This document shows positions 1 through 12,262 of a DNA stretch of 64,000 nucleotides, piece by piece. Origin of the DNA: Eremophila alpestris peregrina (taxonomy: Eukaryota > Chordata > Aves > Passeriformes > Alaudidae); assembly GCA_009792885.1 (NCBI GenBank), contig WMCF01000030.1, forward strand, positions 5,186,891-5,250,890, written 5' to 3'. Within the stretch, counting starts at the first letter, position 1, and the number at the start of each line of letters is the position of its first letter. Under the pieces are notes generated by a model. That model was not told where the DNA came from. It did not search any database and worked only from the letters and a program-made list of their open reading frames with translations. The translations under genes were made by a program, and so were the position numbers.

Positions 1-172
1 TAGCTTAATAGCTGCGGGTTATCACGTTGCTTTGTTTGCTCTGAGTTCCCGTGTGTGTGCTCAGAAGTGCATTAAATACTCGTGTTCTTGCTGGCTGTGC
101 TCCCTGTGTGATGTTCATGTCCTGTGGAGTCTGGGCGAGGACTACCGGTGCTGTGTGACGCCTCGGGTTGCG
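1..172. other. GC-moderate flank of the minisatellite, possibly a retroviral LTR end
   Basis: This stretch lies directly before the 16-bp minisatellite. It holds an ATTAAA hexamer at about 72-77 followed by a G/T-rich segment, which is the order expected for a polyadenylation signal and downstream element in the R-U5 part of an LTR. A gag-like fragment lies on the same strand from about 1270. I cannot find an LTR terminus, a tRNA primer-binding site or a target duplication, and the upstream part is outside the window. The LTR reading is therefore only a possibility; ordinary unique sequence is the alternative. Confidence 0.25.
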
Positions 173-543
173 CCGGGACCGAGCCGTTCCGGGACCGAAC
201 TGCACCGGGACCGAGCCGCGCCGGGACCGAACCGCGCGGGGAGCGAGCCGTTCTGGGACCGAACCGCGCCGTACCCGAGCCGCGCCGGGACCGAACCGCG
301 CCGGGACCGAGCCGCGCCGTGCCCGAGCCGCGCCGGGACCGAGCCGCGCCGTGCCCGAGCCGTGCCCGGGACCGAACCGCGCCGGGACCGAGCCGCGCCG
401 GGACCGAGCTGTGACCGGGACCGAGCCGCGCCGTGCCCGAGCCGCGCCGGGACCGAACCGCGCCGTATCCGAGCCGTGCCCGGGACCGAGCCACGCCGCG
501 CCCGAGCCGCGCCGTGCCCGAGCCGCGCCGTGCCCGAGCCGCG
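173..543. repeat. 16-bp CpG-rich minisatellite, 23 units
   Basis: Twenty-three head-to-tail units of 16 bp can be read by eye. Two main variants alternate irregularly: CCGGGACCGAGCCGCG (or with GAACCGCG) and CCGTGCCCGAGCCGCG. Three units seem to carry one extra base (near 365, 414 and 479). A typical unit has four CpG dinucleotides, so the array holds roughly 80-90 CpGs in 371 bp, in strong contrast with the AT-rich, CpG-poor rest of the window. Sixteen is not a multiple of three and the unit has no stop codon in most readings, so the array is open in several frames on both strands and encodes Arg/Ala/Pro/Gly-rich 16-residue repeats. These open frames are a by-product of the repeat and not evidence of a protein. 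Confidence 0.95.
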
Positions 544-763
544 CGTCGCAAACCGAGCGCGCTCCGCCGCCTTTCTCCGTGCTGCTCGCGCCACCCGGTG
601 GGCACTGCCCGTAATTACAGCCCTGCCTTCCCTCGGGGCCGGCAGAAACCGCTCGCGGCATTTTCTTCTTCTTTCCTCTTTTCCTTCCTCTCGAATTCTT
701 CGGAAGCCCTCCTGCCCTCTAGGCTGGTTGCAGCAGCATTTGAGAATTTTAAAGATTTTTACT
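544..763. other. CpG-rich to pyrimidine-rich flank of the minisatellite
   Basis: The first 110 bases stay GC- and CpG-rich and so extend the island beyond the tandem array. They are followed by a pyrimidine tract at about 660-690 (TTTTCTTCTTC and similar) and then ordinary AT-rich sequence up to the CR1 end. I see no TATA box, no convincing splice donor and no open frame independent of the repeat. A CpG-island promoter for an unseen transcript is possible but unsupported. Confidence 0.5.
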
Positions 764-1165
764 ATAGATTCATGGAATGTCCTGGGTTGGAAGGCACATT
801 AAAGATCATCTTGTTCCAACCCCCCTGCTGCAGGAAGGGACAACTTTCACTAAATCAGGATACTCAGGGTCCCATCCAACGTGGCCCTGAACACTTCCGG
901 GAATGGAGCATACAACACCTCTCTAAGCAATCCGTTCGAGTGCTGCACCACCCTCCAAGAAAAAAATTTCTTCCTAGTATATAATCTAAACATGCCCTCT
1001 CTGGGTTTAAAACGAGTACCCCTTATACTATCGCTAGCTGCCTGTATCTCCAGCTTGCTTATATGCCCCCATAAAGTCCCTGAAGGCTCCTCCATGCTGA
1101 ATAACCCCAGCGCTCTCAGCCTGTCTTCATATGAGAGACATTTCATCCCTCTGAATATCTTCTAA
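764..1165 (-). mobile_element. CR1 LINE fragment, 3' end, antisense
   Basis: Read on the minus strand, this matches the 3' end of a CR1 non-LTR retrotransposon. The element tail lies at 764-780, where a decayed octamer repeat is followed on the plus strand by GGGTTGGAAGGCACATTAAAG and the ATCATCTTGTTCCAACCC block typical of the CR1 3' UTR. Recognisable CR1 blocks continue up to the CAGCCTGTCTTCATATGAGAG segment near 1117-1137. The copy is 5'-truncated, as is usual for CR1, carries many substitutions and small indels, and has no intact reading frame. It sits between the GC-rich island and the gag-like fragment, so it may have inserted into an older retroviral sequence. Confidence 0.9.
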
Positions 1166-1269
1166 ATACATCTGAAACAAACTTCTTGTTGGGAAGAACT
1201 GGCTTGCGTATAGTTGAAATCTAGGATTAAGTGATTGAGAGCAACCCAAATCCCATTAGACCCCCTAAA

Positions 1270-1695
1270 TCTGAAAGAGGAGTAGGGGGACTTAAGCTCC
1301 AACAGGGACTGCAGCTACTCAAGCCTCTGTGACAAGCATTGCAGTTACTTCAATCCTTGTGACTACCACTGCAGCCACTCCAGCAACAGGCACTGGGGCT
1401 ATTCAAGCTCCAGATACTTCACCCCCTGTGACAAACATGATGGCTGCTAGTAATCCCAGGGGACAGATGTTACAGTCAGTGAGACTTTGACAGTGGGAAG
1501 TGCAGATGAACCAAGACCAGCTTGTGCTGGTAGTAGTCGCTCCTATGTGCAAGAACTGCATATGAAAATAATCTCATCCCATAAGGATGGACAAGGAGGG
1601 TGAAGAGGGCAAAGCAGGGTCATCACAGGAACATGAGGATGACTCACGACTAGAGTTTGCCACCACTCAATCCCAGTCACTGAGTGAACTGCATT
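1270..1695 (+). pseudogene. Degenerate endogenous-retrovirus gag-like fragment
   Basis: The plus strand resembles the linker and early capsid-side part of a gag gene found in avian endogenous retroviruses. A Thr/Ala/Val/Pro-rich stretch with loose internal repetition (GTGACTACCACTGCAGCC-type units) runs to about 1440. An acidic, Gly/Glu-rich segment follows near 1590-1660, and the homology ends at about 1670-1695 in a Ser-Leu-Ser-Glu-Leu-like motif, where the sequence runs into stop codons. Frame changes and stops are present, there is no start codon, and no protease, pol, env or downstream LTR is seen, so it cannot make a functional product. The match is from family memory and not an alignment. 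Gag of an ERVL- or ERVK-like element is the best guess, and chance low-complexity coding-like sequence is the alternative. Confidence 0.5.
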
Positions 1696-4600
1696 AATGC
1701 ACAAGTATATGGATGAAGCTCTGAAATTCTGGTCCTTTCTAGCAGTAGGATTACTGTGTTAGAAATAACGTGTATGTAGCTACATCACACAGGCAATCTG
1801 TGACTTCTCCCTGTGTGACTGGACAGGTGTTTTGGGATGACATTATGCCTACCTATTACCTATCTTAACTATATTGCAATATCATTCCTGACAGTGCTCA
1901 AGAGCATTTTGCTATGAGACTTATAAAACTATAAAAGATCAAGTCCTGATGACCCTCCAAGGTAAACTTACACAAGTTGTAATAAAAGGTAAGATGCCAA
2001 ATAGAGGCAGTGAACAGTCTGTAATTATGTTTATACAAAAATGATGGTTACATAGAAGAGCCTTGTATTACATTGGAAGATTTCATGTTTAAATATGTAT
2101 GCAATGTACAGATACATGCTTTATTATAAAATGAAAAAAAGGTTCTTTCTCTGAAAAAGGGAGATTCTTCATATTAAATTATGTTAGATTCTACCTTCAA
2201 GATGTCAGGGTAACTGGAGGAAATTAGTTTCACCTTCTTATATCTTGGACCACAGGAATTCAAGGCTTCCATAGGAAAATTTACAGAAGCCATAGGCAAG
2301 CTGTCTGGTATAAAGGAAGACAGCAGAGGATTACAATAATTGTTTTGCTGGTAGAGGTGCCTTTGGTAGTTCATTACAGACAACATAAAAGTTTAAAATA
2401 GAAACTCAAACATCAGTTGTACCCCACCACTGCCTGAGTTCAGTCCTTCAAAGGAAAGTAACCCTTCCATGCAGTCTGTCTGTCTTTCCTTCTTTCAGTG
2501 TCTCTCTCTTTCTTTCCAAGCAGTTATGTTTATATCAAGAGAGGTAATATTCTCCTTTATGGAAGGCCAAGATCATAGAAGCCTTAGACATATACTCAGA
2601 AGGCTGCTGCTCACAAGTCTTAAAGAATGATTCAGATTACCTACACACCATTTAACCTCTTAAGAAAATCTATAAAATCAGTGTGTGTTTCTGTTTTTGC
2701 CAAACAATTTCCTGTGCTGTCAGCCTACTTTGGCCACTTTAAATGGAACCTGCAAGAAGGCATGATCTAACTCTTCAGAAGAGGGATAGGAACCTAGCTA
2801 AAAAATGGAAACTTTCCTTCTGTATCTTGCTCCCGTGATTTTTGGTGGATTTTTTTTCTCCATTTATTTATTTTGGTAGTAGAGCCCATCAACAAAGTTT
2901 ATAAAGAGCATTTTCAAAAGAATCATGGCTATGTATTTCCCTTTTAGGAGTCCTGCCTTTTAAAAGAGAGATGGGTATTAACTCTGTTCAGAATAGCTTG
3001 TACTGTGCTATAAGGTAACTAAAAGCAAAAAGTGTCATGAGCAGTCTGTCCAGAAAAACTGCTGCAGATGATCTTAAATGGAAAAGAAAATCCTTCCTGT
3101 ACTTGCCTGCATAAGAGAGTGCTTAATTCAGACTCCTGAGGTCCTTCTGCTGTCTGTGGTCATGCACCTTTTTTTTGTCATAGGTTTACAGCTTCACTTT
3201 TTGTTGTTGGCTCATGCCACCCAGGAGTGCTCAGCCCTTGTGCTGTCCCACAGAGGTGGCCGTGTCACCATGTGTGCTGCTCTAGAGAGGCACCTGCCTC
3301 CTAAGCTCTCTGTCATCACCCCTGCTGTGAACCTCCCAGACCAGTGCAGGCCATGTGGGCATCCATGGCACTCTGCATGGACGCAGTTTTTTAGGAATAG
3401 TCATATGGAAGCCAAGTGCTGAATAACAGGCAAAGAGGTCTCTCGTACTGTTTTCAGTCTAAAGAAGTGAAGGTGGTCATACCTTAATGTGCAATAATAT
3501 ATATGTACATCCTAAAATTTATGGACATAACTGAAATATTACTATTTTTTATGGGAAAGAAGAGACAAATAGATTTCAAAGAGTTTTTAGGCAGGTGAGA
3601 CTGCTCGATTAAAGCTCACATGGAAAGATTAAGAAAACCCAAAAAAAAAAGAGTATTTCACAAGCAATAAGATTAAAACAAGGTGGAGAGATCTAAAAAA
3701 AATTTCCCAAAAAACCAACATGATTTTATCTGACGAGTTATATGGTACACAAACCAGTTTCTTGTTTTGATAGCTGGTGGAAGCAAGGTACATATCTAGA
3801 ATTTCCTTGAAAACCCAGCCCTTTAAAACTGCTTAAATCTGGAAGAGGCTGGGATAAACCACCATAATGTATGAGGGTGTGACAGTATTACCTGATCCAA
3901 TGTTCTGCTGCCTTATGATTTTTTCTTCACTGAAGCTATTCTTTCAGATACCAAGAGTTATATGTGCTATTACAACTACAGGGATTGATTAAAAATCTAC
4001 AGTATTTCCCTTCAGACTATTTTCTGATGCTAATATTAAATACATTCACATAAGCAGAGGCTATTGAGAAAAATCACTATGAGAATTAAATAAAATATTG
4101 TTAATAGCATGTTAATTTATAAGATAACATATTGAAAAAGCACAAGCCATCAGTGTCAGTAAATACAAAATAAGGAAGACGCTCACAGGGAGTCAGAGGT
4201 TTTTAATGTTTTTGTAAACTCAAGTAGAATGAATGCTTCTGTGCTAATATATTTTATCAAAGATTTTAAAGATTAAGTAGAGGAGTATTACTTATTAAAC
4301 ATAAAATAATACTAATGTTTATTAATATTTGACTATTATATAAAACTCTAGTAAGATAAATGGTGTAACAACTTCTAGAACTTTTTACTACATTTCATAA
4401 GTCAGCTTAAAACTATCTTCAGTAACTTTCTGAATTATACGTTCAGCATTTCCAAAGCCATGAAACATTTTTGCTTCAAGCCTACTAAATTTAGTTTTTA
4501 CCACTGGAAAAAGAAAAGGGAGAGAAAAAGGAGAACATTGACCTTGAGACAAAGCCTTAAAAATAGTTCTTGTTAAATCAAATTCCTTTAACATAGCATT

Positions 4601-5460
4601 ACAAACTTTTACTTGACTCTCAGAACTGAGTATTGACTTCAGAGTAGATCTTCTTGCCTATTTAAAATCACAAGTCACAAAAAGTATCCATTTCACTTAG
4701 AAAAACTGAGCACTGGGGTGGCTCCAGCACTGCAGAAAAGAGACATGCAGGTTCATCACAAGGATATTGTTTGCAATCCCAGGGAATGCAAATTTACTCC
4801 AGAAATCAATGGTGGGAACATTTCTAATGAAGTCACAAAGAAACAGCTTAGCCAGTCTGCATAGAACGAAAACGTGGATTATTAGGAGACCTGAAAGATT
4901 TTTATATCAATGACATTCTGAAACCAAAGGTTATGCTACAGACTTCTGCAGACACAGCTATGTTGGTCAAAGGTGTGAAATGTGAAATGCATTTTTGTCA
5001 CTGTGTTGGGGGAAGAGAAATGGATAAAATGAAATAAAATGCTAGAAGTGCTGGGGTTTTGGGGGTTTTTTTGGTTTTTTTGTTTTTTTTCAACAAAGTG
5101 CATTTTCAACAGAACTGATTGTCTGTACCATATTCCACTGTGCCATATGAGTGCTCTGAAAATGGATGTGGCCTCATGGTTTTCATCATGAATGTACTGT
5201 ATCCTTTGACATCTCACTTGAACATCATAGCCTTTGAGGGAAGTGACCAGACAAATGTATCAAAATGCCCTCGGAATTTTTGCTTGTACTTCACGTGTTG
5301 TGATCTGCAATCCAAATACTATGGCATCTGTATCCTTATAAAAATGCTGAGTACTGTATCTTGCTCTCTCAATGTCAATTACTTACCAGTTTATGAAATA
5401 AATGATTTGATTTAGTTTGGAATTTACCAGCTGGGGTTTACTGATGAAGCAGAACAGATT
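1696..5460. other. Unique AT-rich sequence, no gene recognised
   Basis: No gene or recognisable transposon is seen. Simple tracts include a pyrimidine-rich patch at about 2478-2515, an A-run near 3640-3650 and a T/G-rich run at about 5053-5090. A 114-codon open frame at 3078-3422 lies in a locally more GC-rich patch but has no recognisable domain. A 98-codon frame at 5119-5415 is likewise unrecognised. Both fit chance frames. Confidence 0.6.
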
Positions 5461-5487
5461 TCCCTCCCTCCCTCCCTCCCTCCCTCC
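5461..5487. repeat. (TCCC)n microsatellite
   Basis: About 6.75 perfect TCCC units occur in an otherwise AT-rich context. The complementary strand is (GGGA)n, with seven runs of three guanines spaced by single A residues, which is a sequence type able to form a G-quadruplex or a purine triplex. Confidence 0.95.
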
Positions 5488-7398
5488 TATTAACAGGCAG
5501 TGGCCAGTTTCAGAATGTTACACAAACCAACAGTTCCCCCATGTAAGTTTTATAACTTAACTGGTGTCCAACCATGAGTGTTCAGCAATACCAGCTACTT
5601 TATTCCCACTATGCTGCCAAAGTCAATGTTTTTCTCTAGGAGTTCTCTCCTAGCTTTTGGTCATCAGGCTACATCAATGCCCAGGTTTACCGAGGAGATG
5701 CCTAGATAAAACAGTGAAATAAGTAACAAGCAGTTATTTGAATCAAGACCCATTTTCTATTACAAATGCACACTCTAACTCACTGCACACCTCATTTGAG
5801 GCTGGGTTTGTTGATGTAGACAACTTGCTAATTATGAAATCTAGTATGTTTTGGTGCCCTAACTGTTCTGGTAGCCTATTTCACTGTAAAATAGTTCACT
5901 GATTTTATCTTCATTAAGAACTTCTGAGTGCTTATATATCTTCTCCTAAAATCTTGGTTTTTTGGTTTTGTTTTTTTTTTTTTAGCACAGCGTTTTTTTC
6001 GAGTGTTTTCACCACTAGAGGGTAGAGAAATACAGCATTGGCTAGCAAGTAAAAATTCCTTGCTCTGCAAAGAAAGCAACTGTTTATTGCTGTTAGAATT
6101 CAGAGGCTCCTCCAGCATTCCTTTCAACATTCACTTTCATCTGAGTGCTAAGTTTGCAGCACTGAGCCCAGATATTCTCTAAGGTGGGAGAACTGAAAAT
6201 AAGCTATGTCTTAGGTAGCTTAAACTACTTAAGAAAGTACACATGTACTTTAGTGAACCTACTTTCATCGTGGTGGTGGGATTTCTGATGAGTAATTGTC
6301 CTCCAGATCTCTTCTTTACAATCCAGAAGTCTTGTGATCATGATAGCCATTTTTGTGATGTGTTTTAAAATTATCTGAGAGAATTTATCTGTATGCAAGA
6401 TACCCCAGCATCTGGAAATGGGTAGTTGTTTAAAATACAATTTAGCTGATTTCTAACCATCTTGTAATTTAATTAAAATATGATATATAATTAAAATATG
6501 TAATGTGGAGTAGTGTGTGGTGTGCAGCACCTCAGGGTTAAACTCAACTTCTTGGTTAAATTTATCTTAAGGTTGATGCACTGTAATTAAAGCATCTGTA
6601 AGTTATAATTTGGACAATTAAATCTAAGACAACTTCTTTTGAGGTCATACAGTGGAAACCAAATGCATGAAATGGAGGATATTTTGCTATTCAGAAGATC
6701 TTTCTAACATAACCCAGTAAAATTTATTCTCCACTGAAAACAACCACAGGTCACAAAATTTTGTTGCAGACAGCTCAGATAGATTTACCAGGTTCCTTAA
6801 CTCTTCAGAGATACACATAGTGTACAGGGTTTAGCTGACATTCCTGCAGTTGAGGGTTCTGTATGTTTTTTTCTATATTTTTTTTATTTTCTGTTTTCTT
6901 CTATAGGGTATAAAACCAGCTCAGAAAAAAAAAAAACCAAAAAAAACCAAACAAAAAGCAAAAAAATTTTTCTCTCCCAACAAGTCATTAATTGCTATCT
7001 GACTTCTTAGCAAAGAAATTATAGAAGCCAGTTAATCCTGTTTCAGAAGTACTCCTGTAATTAAAAGATAGAAAAATATTTATTCAAATTATATGTAAAG
7101 TAACAGAGAATAAGAAGAAAAACACCTTGTTCCAAAAAGTTGAATTTTCATATATTCAGAACAGATTTTGACTTCCTTAAAGTTTGCTAAAAGCATTAGA
7201 TGAAAAAACCCCACTTTATTTAAAAAACATCTGTGGTAAAGAATTCCTCCTTGAAACAGTCACCTTTCATTGCCTGCTGCCATACATATCAAGAGCTTTG
7301 CTTCAGCTCAGGGCTAAGGCAAAGAAAAACAAAATCAGAACAGACACAGGCCTGATGTGAATGAATGACCTGAACCCTGCTTATTCCATACTTCTACT
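5488..7398. other. Unique AT-rich sequence with homopolymer tracts
   Basis: No gene is recognised. A T-rich tract at about 5957-5985 and an A-rich tract at about 6927-6967 are the only structured elements. A short local tandem of AATTAAAATATG occurs twice near 6470-6500. Nothing suggests a retroposed gene next to the A-rich tract. Confidence 0.6.
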
Positions 7399-7620
7399 AT
7401 GGAATCATTTAGGTTGGAAAAGACCTCTAAGATCATCAGATCCAACCGTTAACCCAGCGCTGCCAAGTCCACCACTAAAGCACGTCCCTAAGCACCACAT
7501 TTACACATCTTTTAAATACTTCCAGAGATGGGGGCTTAAACACTTCCCAGGACAGCTTGTTCCACTCTTTTGGTGAAGAATTTTTTCCTCTAAACTTTCT
7601 CCTTGGCACAGGCTGTCTGA
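7399..7620 (-). mobile_element. CR1 LINE fragment, 3' end, antisense
   Basis: The plus strand starts with GGAATCATTTAGGTTGGAAA followed by AGACCTCTAAGATCATC, the reverse complement of the CR1 3' end in the subfamilies with this tail. The CCAAGTCCACCACTAAAGCA and ACATCTTTTAAATACTTCCA blocks of the 3' UTR follow in the right order, then the C-terminal-side segment CTTGTTCCACTCTTTTGGTG. Homology fades near 7620. The copy is 5'-truncated and non-coding. The 71- to 138-codon open frames overlapping it are shadows of the repeat. Confidence 0.92.
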
Positions 7621-10600
7621 TAAGGGTGAGGGGGGAGCTGAACATCCCAACCCTTTGTGTGTGGAGCATCACCCGTGTATGGAGCACCACCTACAGCCAG
7701 AGCACCACCCCTAGTCCTATCACTCGCAGGCTCTCTGTGCTCTGGAGAAGAAACGGTCTCTTTAACCTACCACAGCTGTGGGGAAAGGCTTATTCCCACC
7801 TACTGGGTCCAGTCAGCTGCACTGACACCAGCTCTGCTCCTGAAGCACAGCCAGAGGAAAGCAGTTGCTCTGTGCCCTGTGTGCTAATGCTACTGGAAAC
7901 CAAGCAAAGGAGCATGAGACTGAGCCTATTTGAGAAGGGCTGCAACAGTCTTTCTGGATTTCTTGCAGTCTGAGCTTGTGGGTAAGGAGACAGACCCAGA
8001 GAAAGCTGATGATTTGCTCTACGCTGTGCTTGTGGAAGAGGTGTGTTCACTGCAGGCACAATTTGAGTGCCTGGCATCCCACTCACAGAGTGCCTGTTAG
8101 TTGATGTTTCGATTTTCTCATTACTGTTATATTCTTGACTTTGTCATTCAGGACAAATAGTATCAGGAAAGTTTCAAAAAAGTAGGAGAGCGGTGATGTG
8201 ATGGTGATGTTTAAAATGCACAGGAAGGCTGACCTAAGGAATCTTAAACTAGCTACATTACCAGTTAAACAAACCAGGTATTTTCCTTTTCAGTTACCAG
8301 TTTGGTAGGTTATAACTGTTGGATTACAATCTATCTAGGGCTTTGGAAGCCTTACTATGACACAGAATGAATTCTAATTTTAGAGGAAAATACTCCACAG
8401 TACCAATGAAAAATAAATGAAATGCATTAAGAATATTATGAATAAGGCAACCCTTACTGAGCAAATGTTATCTTAAGACCTGCTTATCTGCCTAAGATCT
8501 GCCTTAGATCTAGCCCAATTGACATTGTCTTTGTGGCTTAGAGCAAAAAGTTACAGCTGAACACATTTGCTCCAAGATCTGAAGAAAATCACCATAAAGA
8601 CAAGTAAATCCTACAGTGACTTTGGGTTGCTTTTTAAGCTGGGTCCTTTCTACAAAAGCAGGGCATTGTTGGACTGCAAAAGGCAAGCTGACAAGTAGGG
8701 GGCATATCATGGACACAATGACTGTGAAAAGGGGCTAGTGATAGTGTCCTTTTAGCTTGTCATTATCTGCCAGAATGATAGTCTAGAGAAACCATTTTGT
8801 AATCAATTTATGCACAGAAAGAATGAGTAGGACAGGGCTAGAAAGCTGTTCTTCTGATACATTTTCAAAGGACTTTGAGAAACAGGAGAGTCACAGAAAA
8901 GCAATTTTAGGATCACACAAGACAATTTACAGTGGGTTGCTTAAAAAGCCTGGATTAGAAAATGTACCAAGAGGTGACTCCTCACAAGTAGGCAGGTTTC
9001 TTGGGTGGAAGGGGAATACTGGAGTCACTAACATATTAATAAATACCAGTGACTGTCAGCAGAATCTGGATAAATGACTGCATACAGGAAATAAACCACC
9101 ATTTTGATCTCACATTGGAACAAACTATTCAAGAAGAATTTTGTAGACTTCTCCAACTTGTTCAGCTCAAGCTTGGATGCCTTTCTGGTATAACACAGAA
9201 ATAAGGGGATGAAACCTTAGGTCTTTTGGTATCTTGGAGCTCAGATGAGATGATGTAATTGTCCCATTGACATACAACTCCATGACTCTCTGAAAAGGCT
9301 GATATCCAACATGTTTGAACAGTTCAGTGTAGGCAAGACCGTCTGGGCTGCAGCACACACCAGGAACCAGTGTTTTCAAGCTGTTTTGCAGGATTTTTTC
9401 ATTATAAAATAAAACTCACTGGTGCAGTATAGGAGAAAAGCCAAACTGGCCTTGAAGTAAGAATGACCTTCTTGGACCATTTGTCCTTGGCAAGCTTAAT
9501 GCCTAAATAGCAAGGAAGGTGTTGTCTAGTCAGGGAGCAATTGAAAGCTACTGATGCTTCTCTGAAATAGTCTTTATTTAGTTTTTCCAACTTAGTGTAC
9601 TTTTTCAGTCAAGTTCCTGAGCATATGAAAAAACAATTATGCCATATTTCTCATGCTAATACAAAATGTTCACTGTTAAAACAGTGTATATTTTGTTCTC
9701 CATTCATAAAATCTACTCCTTCCCCATGATTTATTTAGCAGATTAGCAAAAATATCTGAAGTTTTGGTTACAAACAAGTTTCTTATTTCTTTATTGCTCT
9801 CTTTTATATTAATATATGAATTGTAATAATCTAGTATAGAAAAAAATTTAAATTCTTTTTTTAAAGGTCTCCTATAATTGTGCTTGTGTGACTTTATATG
9901 AACTATAAATTGTTTTACATTCTTTACCTTTTTAAAATTATTTTGGCTGTAGCTGTAAGGGCCTGCTCAAGAACAGGACATACTGACTTTATAAAGAGCA
10001 GTTCTTGATTTTTACAAGATGCAAACAGGTCTGCTGAATAACTAAATTCTGAGGAACTAAGACTTTCTTAATAATATCTTTTTGTGGAATGCAATTTTTT
10101 CAGGGACTGTAAGTTTAAATCCTCCATCTATTTTCAGTGTAAGTACTAGATTTATGTGTGTAAACAGAGAAATTGACATAACCTTTCTGCCTTTCAACCA
10201 TCTGCAGATACAAAATGTAAGCACAGTTAGAGCTTTATGTATTGTGCTGGTGTAAAGACGTTGTAAAAAGGGACTCCATATTTCTCATGTTAATCCAGTT
10301 CTTATACTAATCCATATTTGCCCAGATTTGTGACTTTACTTAGGAATCTAACTTTCTGTGGATAAAATAATTCCCTGGCTTTCCTCCAGGCTTGAGTCCT
10401 CTAACCAGCATTTCTTCCTGCAAGTTTCTTGCAGTATATTCCTTAGGCAGATCTGAGTGCACAGACAGAAACCCAGACTGATGTCAGTGAGCCATTATGG
10501 TCTCTCTGACATGGCTGAGCCATTTCACATGACTGCAAGTATCTGGTGGGTTATTATTCCAGACCCCAAACAATCCTCAAATTTAATGCTTGCAGATTTT

Positions 10601-12262
10601 AATGTCTGATTCTTTTCGGGCACATGACTGCATAAACAATTCCGCTGTCAGAGGCCAGGAGCTTTTGCACCTCCATGTGGCAAAGCAAACTTTACATGAT
10701 TTCAAAACAGGCCTCCAGTTCCTTTGTCATGCTGTTTACTGAAAGAACATTTGCATATGCTGATTCTTCCTCTTTTTGAAGCAGAAGTTTCTATCACAAC
10801 AATGATGCTATGAAGCAAAATTTAGTTGGCTGAGGAACGATCTAAATGGTGTGATTGATTTAAACATTGTCCTGAAATAAGGCTTGGTGAAAAAATAATG
10901 CTCCCACATACACCCATGAGGTTTCTCCATTCCAGCCAATGTTTTTCCAGGTGCTTTACTGTTTATTAACACTATTGAGCTGTAGCTCTTAGATCCTTGT
11001 GTTGTTTTGTTTTTGTTTTTTCTTTTTCTTCCCATGAATTCCTCCAGAGGAATGTGTCTTTACAGCCTGACAAGCATGTAGGTGCATTCTGCAAGGATTC
11101 ATGAAGACTGACAGTGGGTACAATGCAGACGGAGGTGGTCATTAGTCCCTCAGTCAAGCTAGTGTGGAGGAATAAATTATGTGCCTTATGAGTATAAACC
11201 TTGTCCCTGCTTTCAAGAAAGTTGGACCTGGAATGGCTCCTGTTGCATGTTCTATGACATTTGTTCTCTCTCTTTGAGGTCTTGTTTTTCTGTAACATGA
11301 AAATGATGTCCCCTTTTTTGTTCATCCTAATGCTGGTGCATTATGTTCCATTTAATTTCTCTGTCACATATGATTATACGGAAAAAGAGCAAAGATAAAT
11401 GACAGGCAGGGGAGAGGGGGCAGTAATTGAGCAACATTTCTTTTTCCTGCCTTCATCCTATCAAGGGATGTGTTTTCTTCCCTGTTGAGAATATTTTTCT
11501 TCTCCCTGTACAGTAGAATTTATGTTCACCCATTAAGAAAAATACATATATGACCTAGGGGTATGTATGGCAGCAAGTCAGGAATAATTTAGTCATGAGA
11601 TCATATGTGAAGGGAAGTAAATTGCCACTGGAAAATGTTCTGCTAGTGTTATGAAAACACTGGGACATTTGTATTAGAAGACACATTATTGTGATAATAC
11701 AAAATAGTTAATATGTATGTGAGCATAAGGATGAGAAGTAACCAAAATCCGGAAGTGACAAGTTACCAACAGCTGATGATGAAGCTGTACTTGGACTAAG
11801 GCTAAAAATTACTTTGACAGAATATTTCATTTACAGGACTGCTGAATTAATCACTGCCCTTAGCTAATGCACTTACCAGACTTTGTGACAGTATGGATAA
11901 AATCTAGATTCCTTTATGGTTTTCTCTTCCTAGCATTTACATGGAAAAATGTATTATGTCACCCTAAACCCTCAGCTCAGCTAGTCTGTGGTGCCAAAGA
12001 GCTTACAGAACATTCATCTCACATTCTTCAGGAAGTTATCTACTAAATTTTGCAAGACTTCTTACTGATGAAAGTAACAAATAAGTTACTTGATAGTTCA
12101 TTGTCCATAACTCTAGAAATACTATGAGAAATACTGAAAGAGATAAAAGATAAGCAACCTAAAATGGGATGTAAGGAGTTAATTGTGTTTTTTAAAACAG
12201 TCATGTGAGATGTAGAATATATCATGGTGTAAAGCTATTTTACAAGAGGAACATTACACATA
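7621..12262. other. Unique sequence, no gene recognised
   Basis: The part from 7621 to about 8100 is more GC-rich and holds a few tandem-like GGAGCACCACC motifs near 7665-7710, but I cannot assign it to a family. The rest is AT-rich unique sequence. Open frames of 60-117 codons (for example minus strand 10972-11325) show no recognisable domain and are compatible with chance. Confidence 0.55.

Noticed and set aside
5..984. Seven overlapping open frames of 96-256 codons on both strands
   Set aside because: They all run through the 16-bp minisatellite, whose unit lacks stop codons and whose period is not a multiple of three. The Arg/Ala/Pro-rich peptides are a by-product of the repeat.
3078..3422. 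114-codon plus-strand open frame
   Set aside because: No recognisable domain, no splice or promoter context, and a length compatible with chance.
7557..8086. Plus- and minus-strand frames of 76-138 codons
   Set aside because: They start in or next to an antisense CR1 copy and continue into unassigned sequence, with no domain and no conserved motif.
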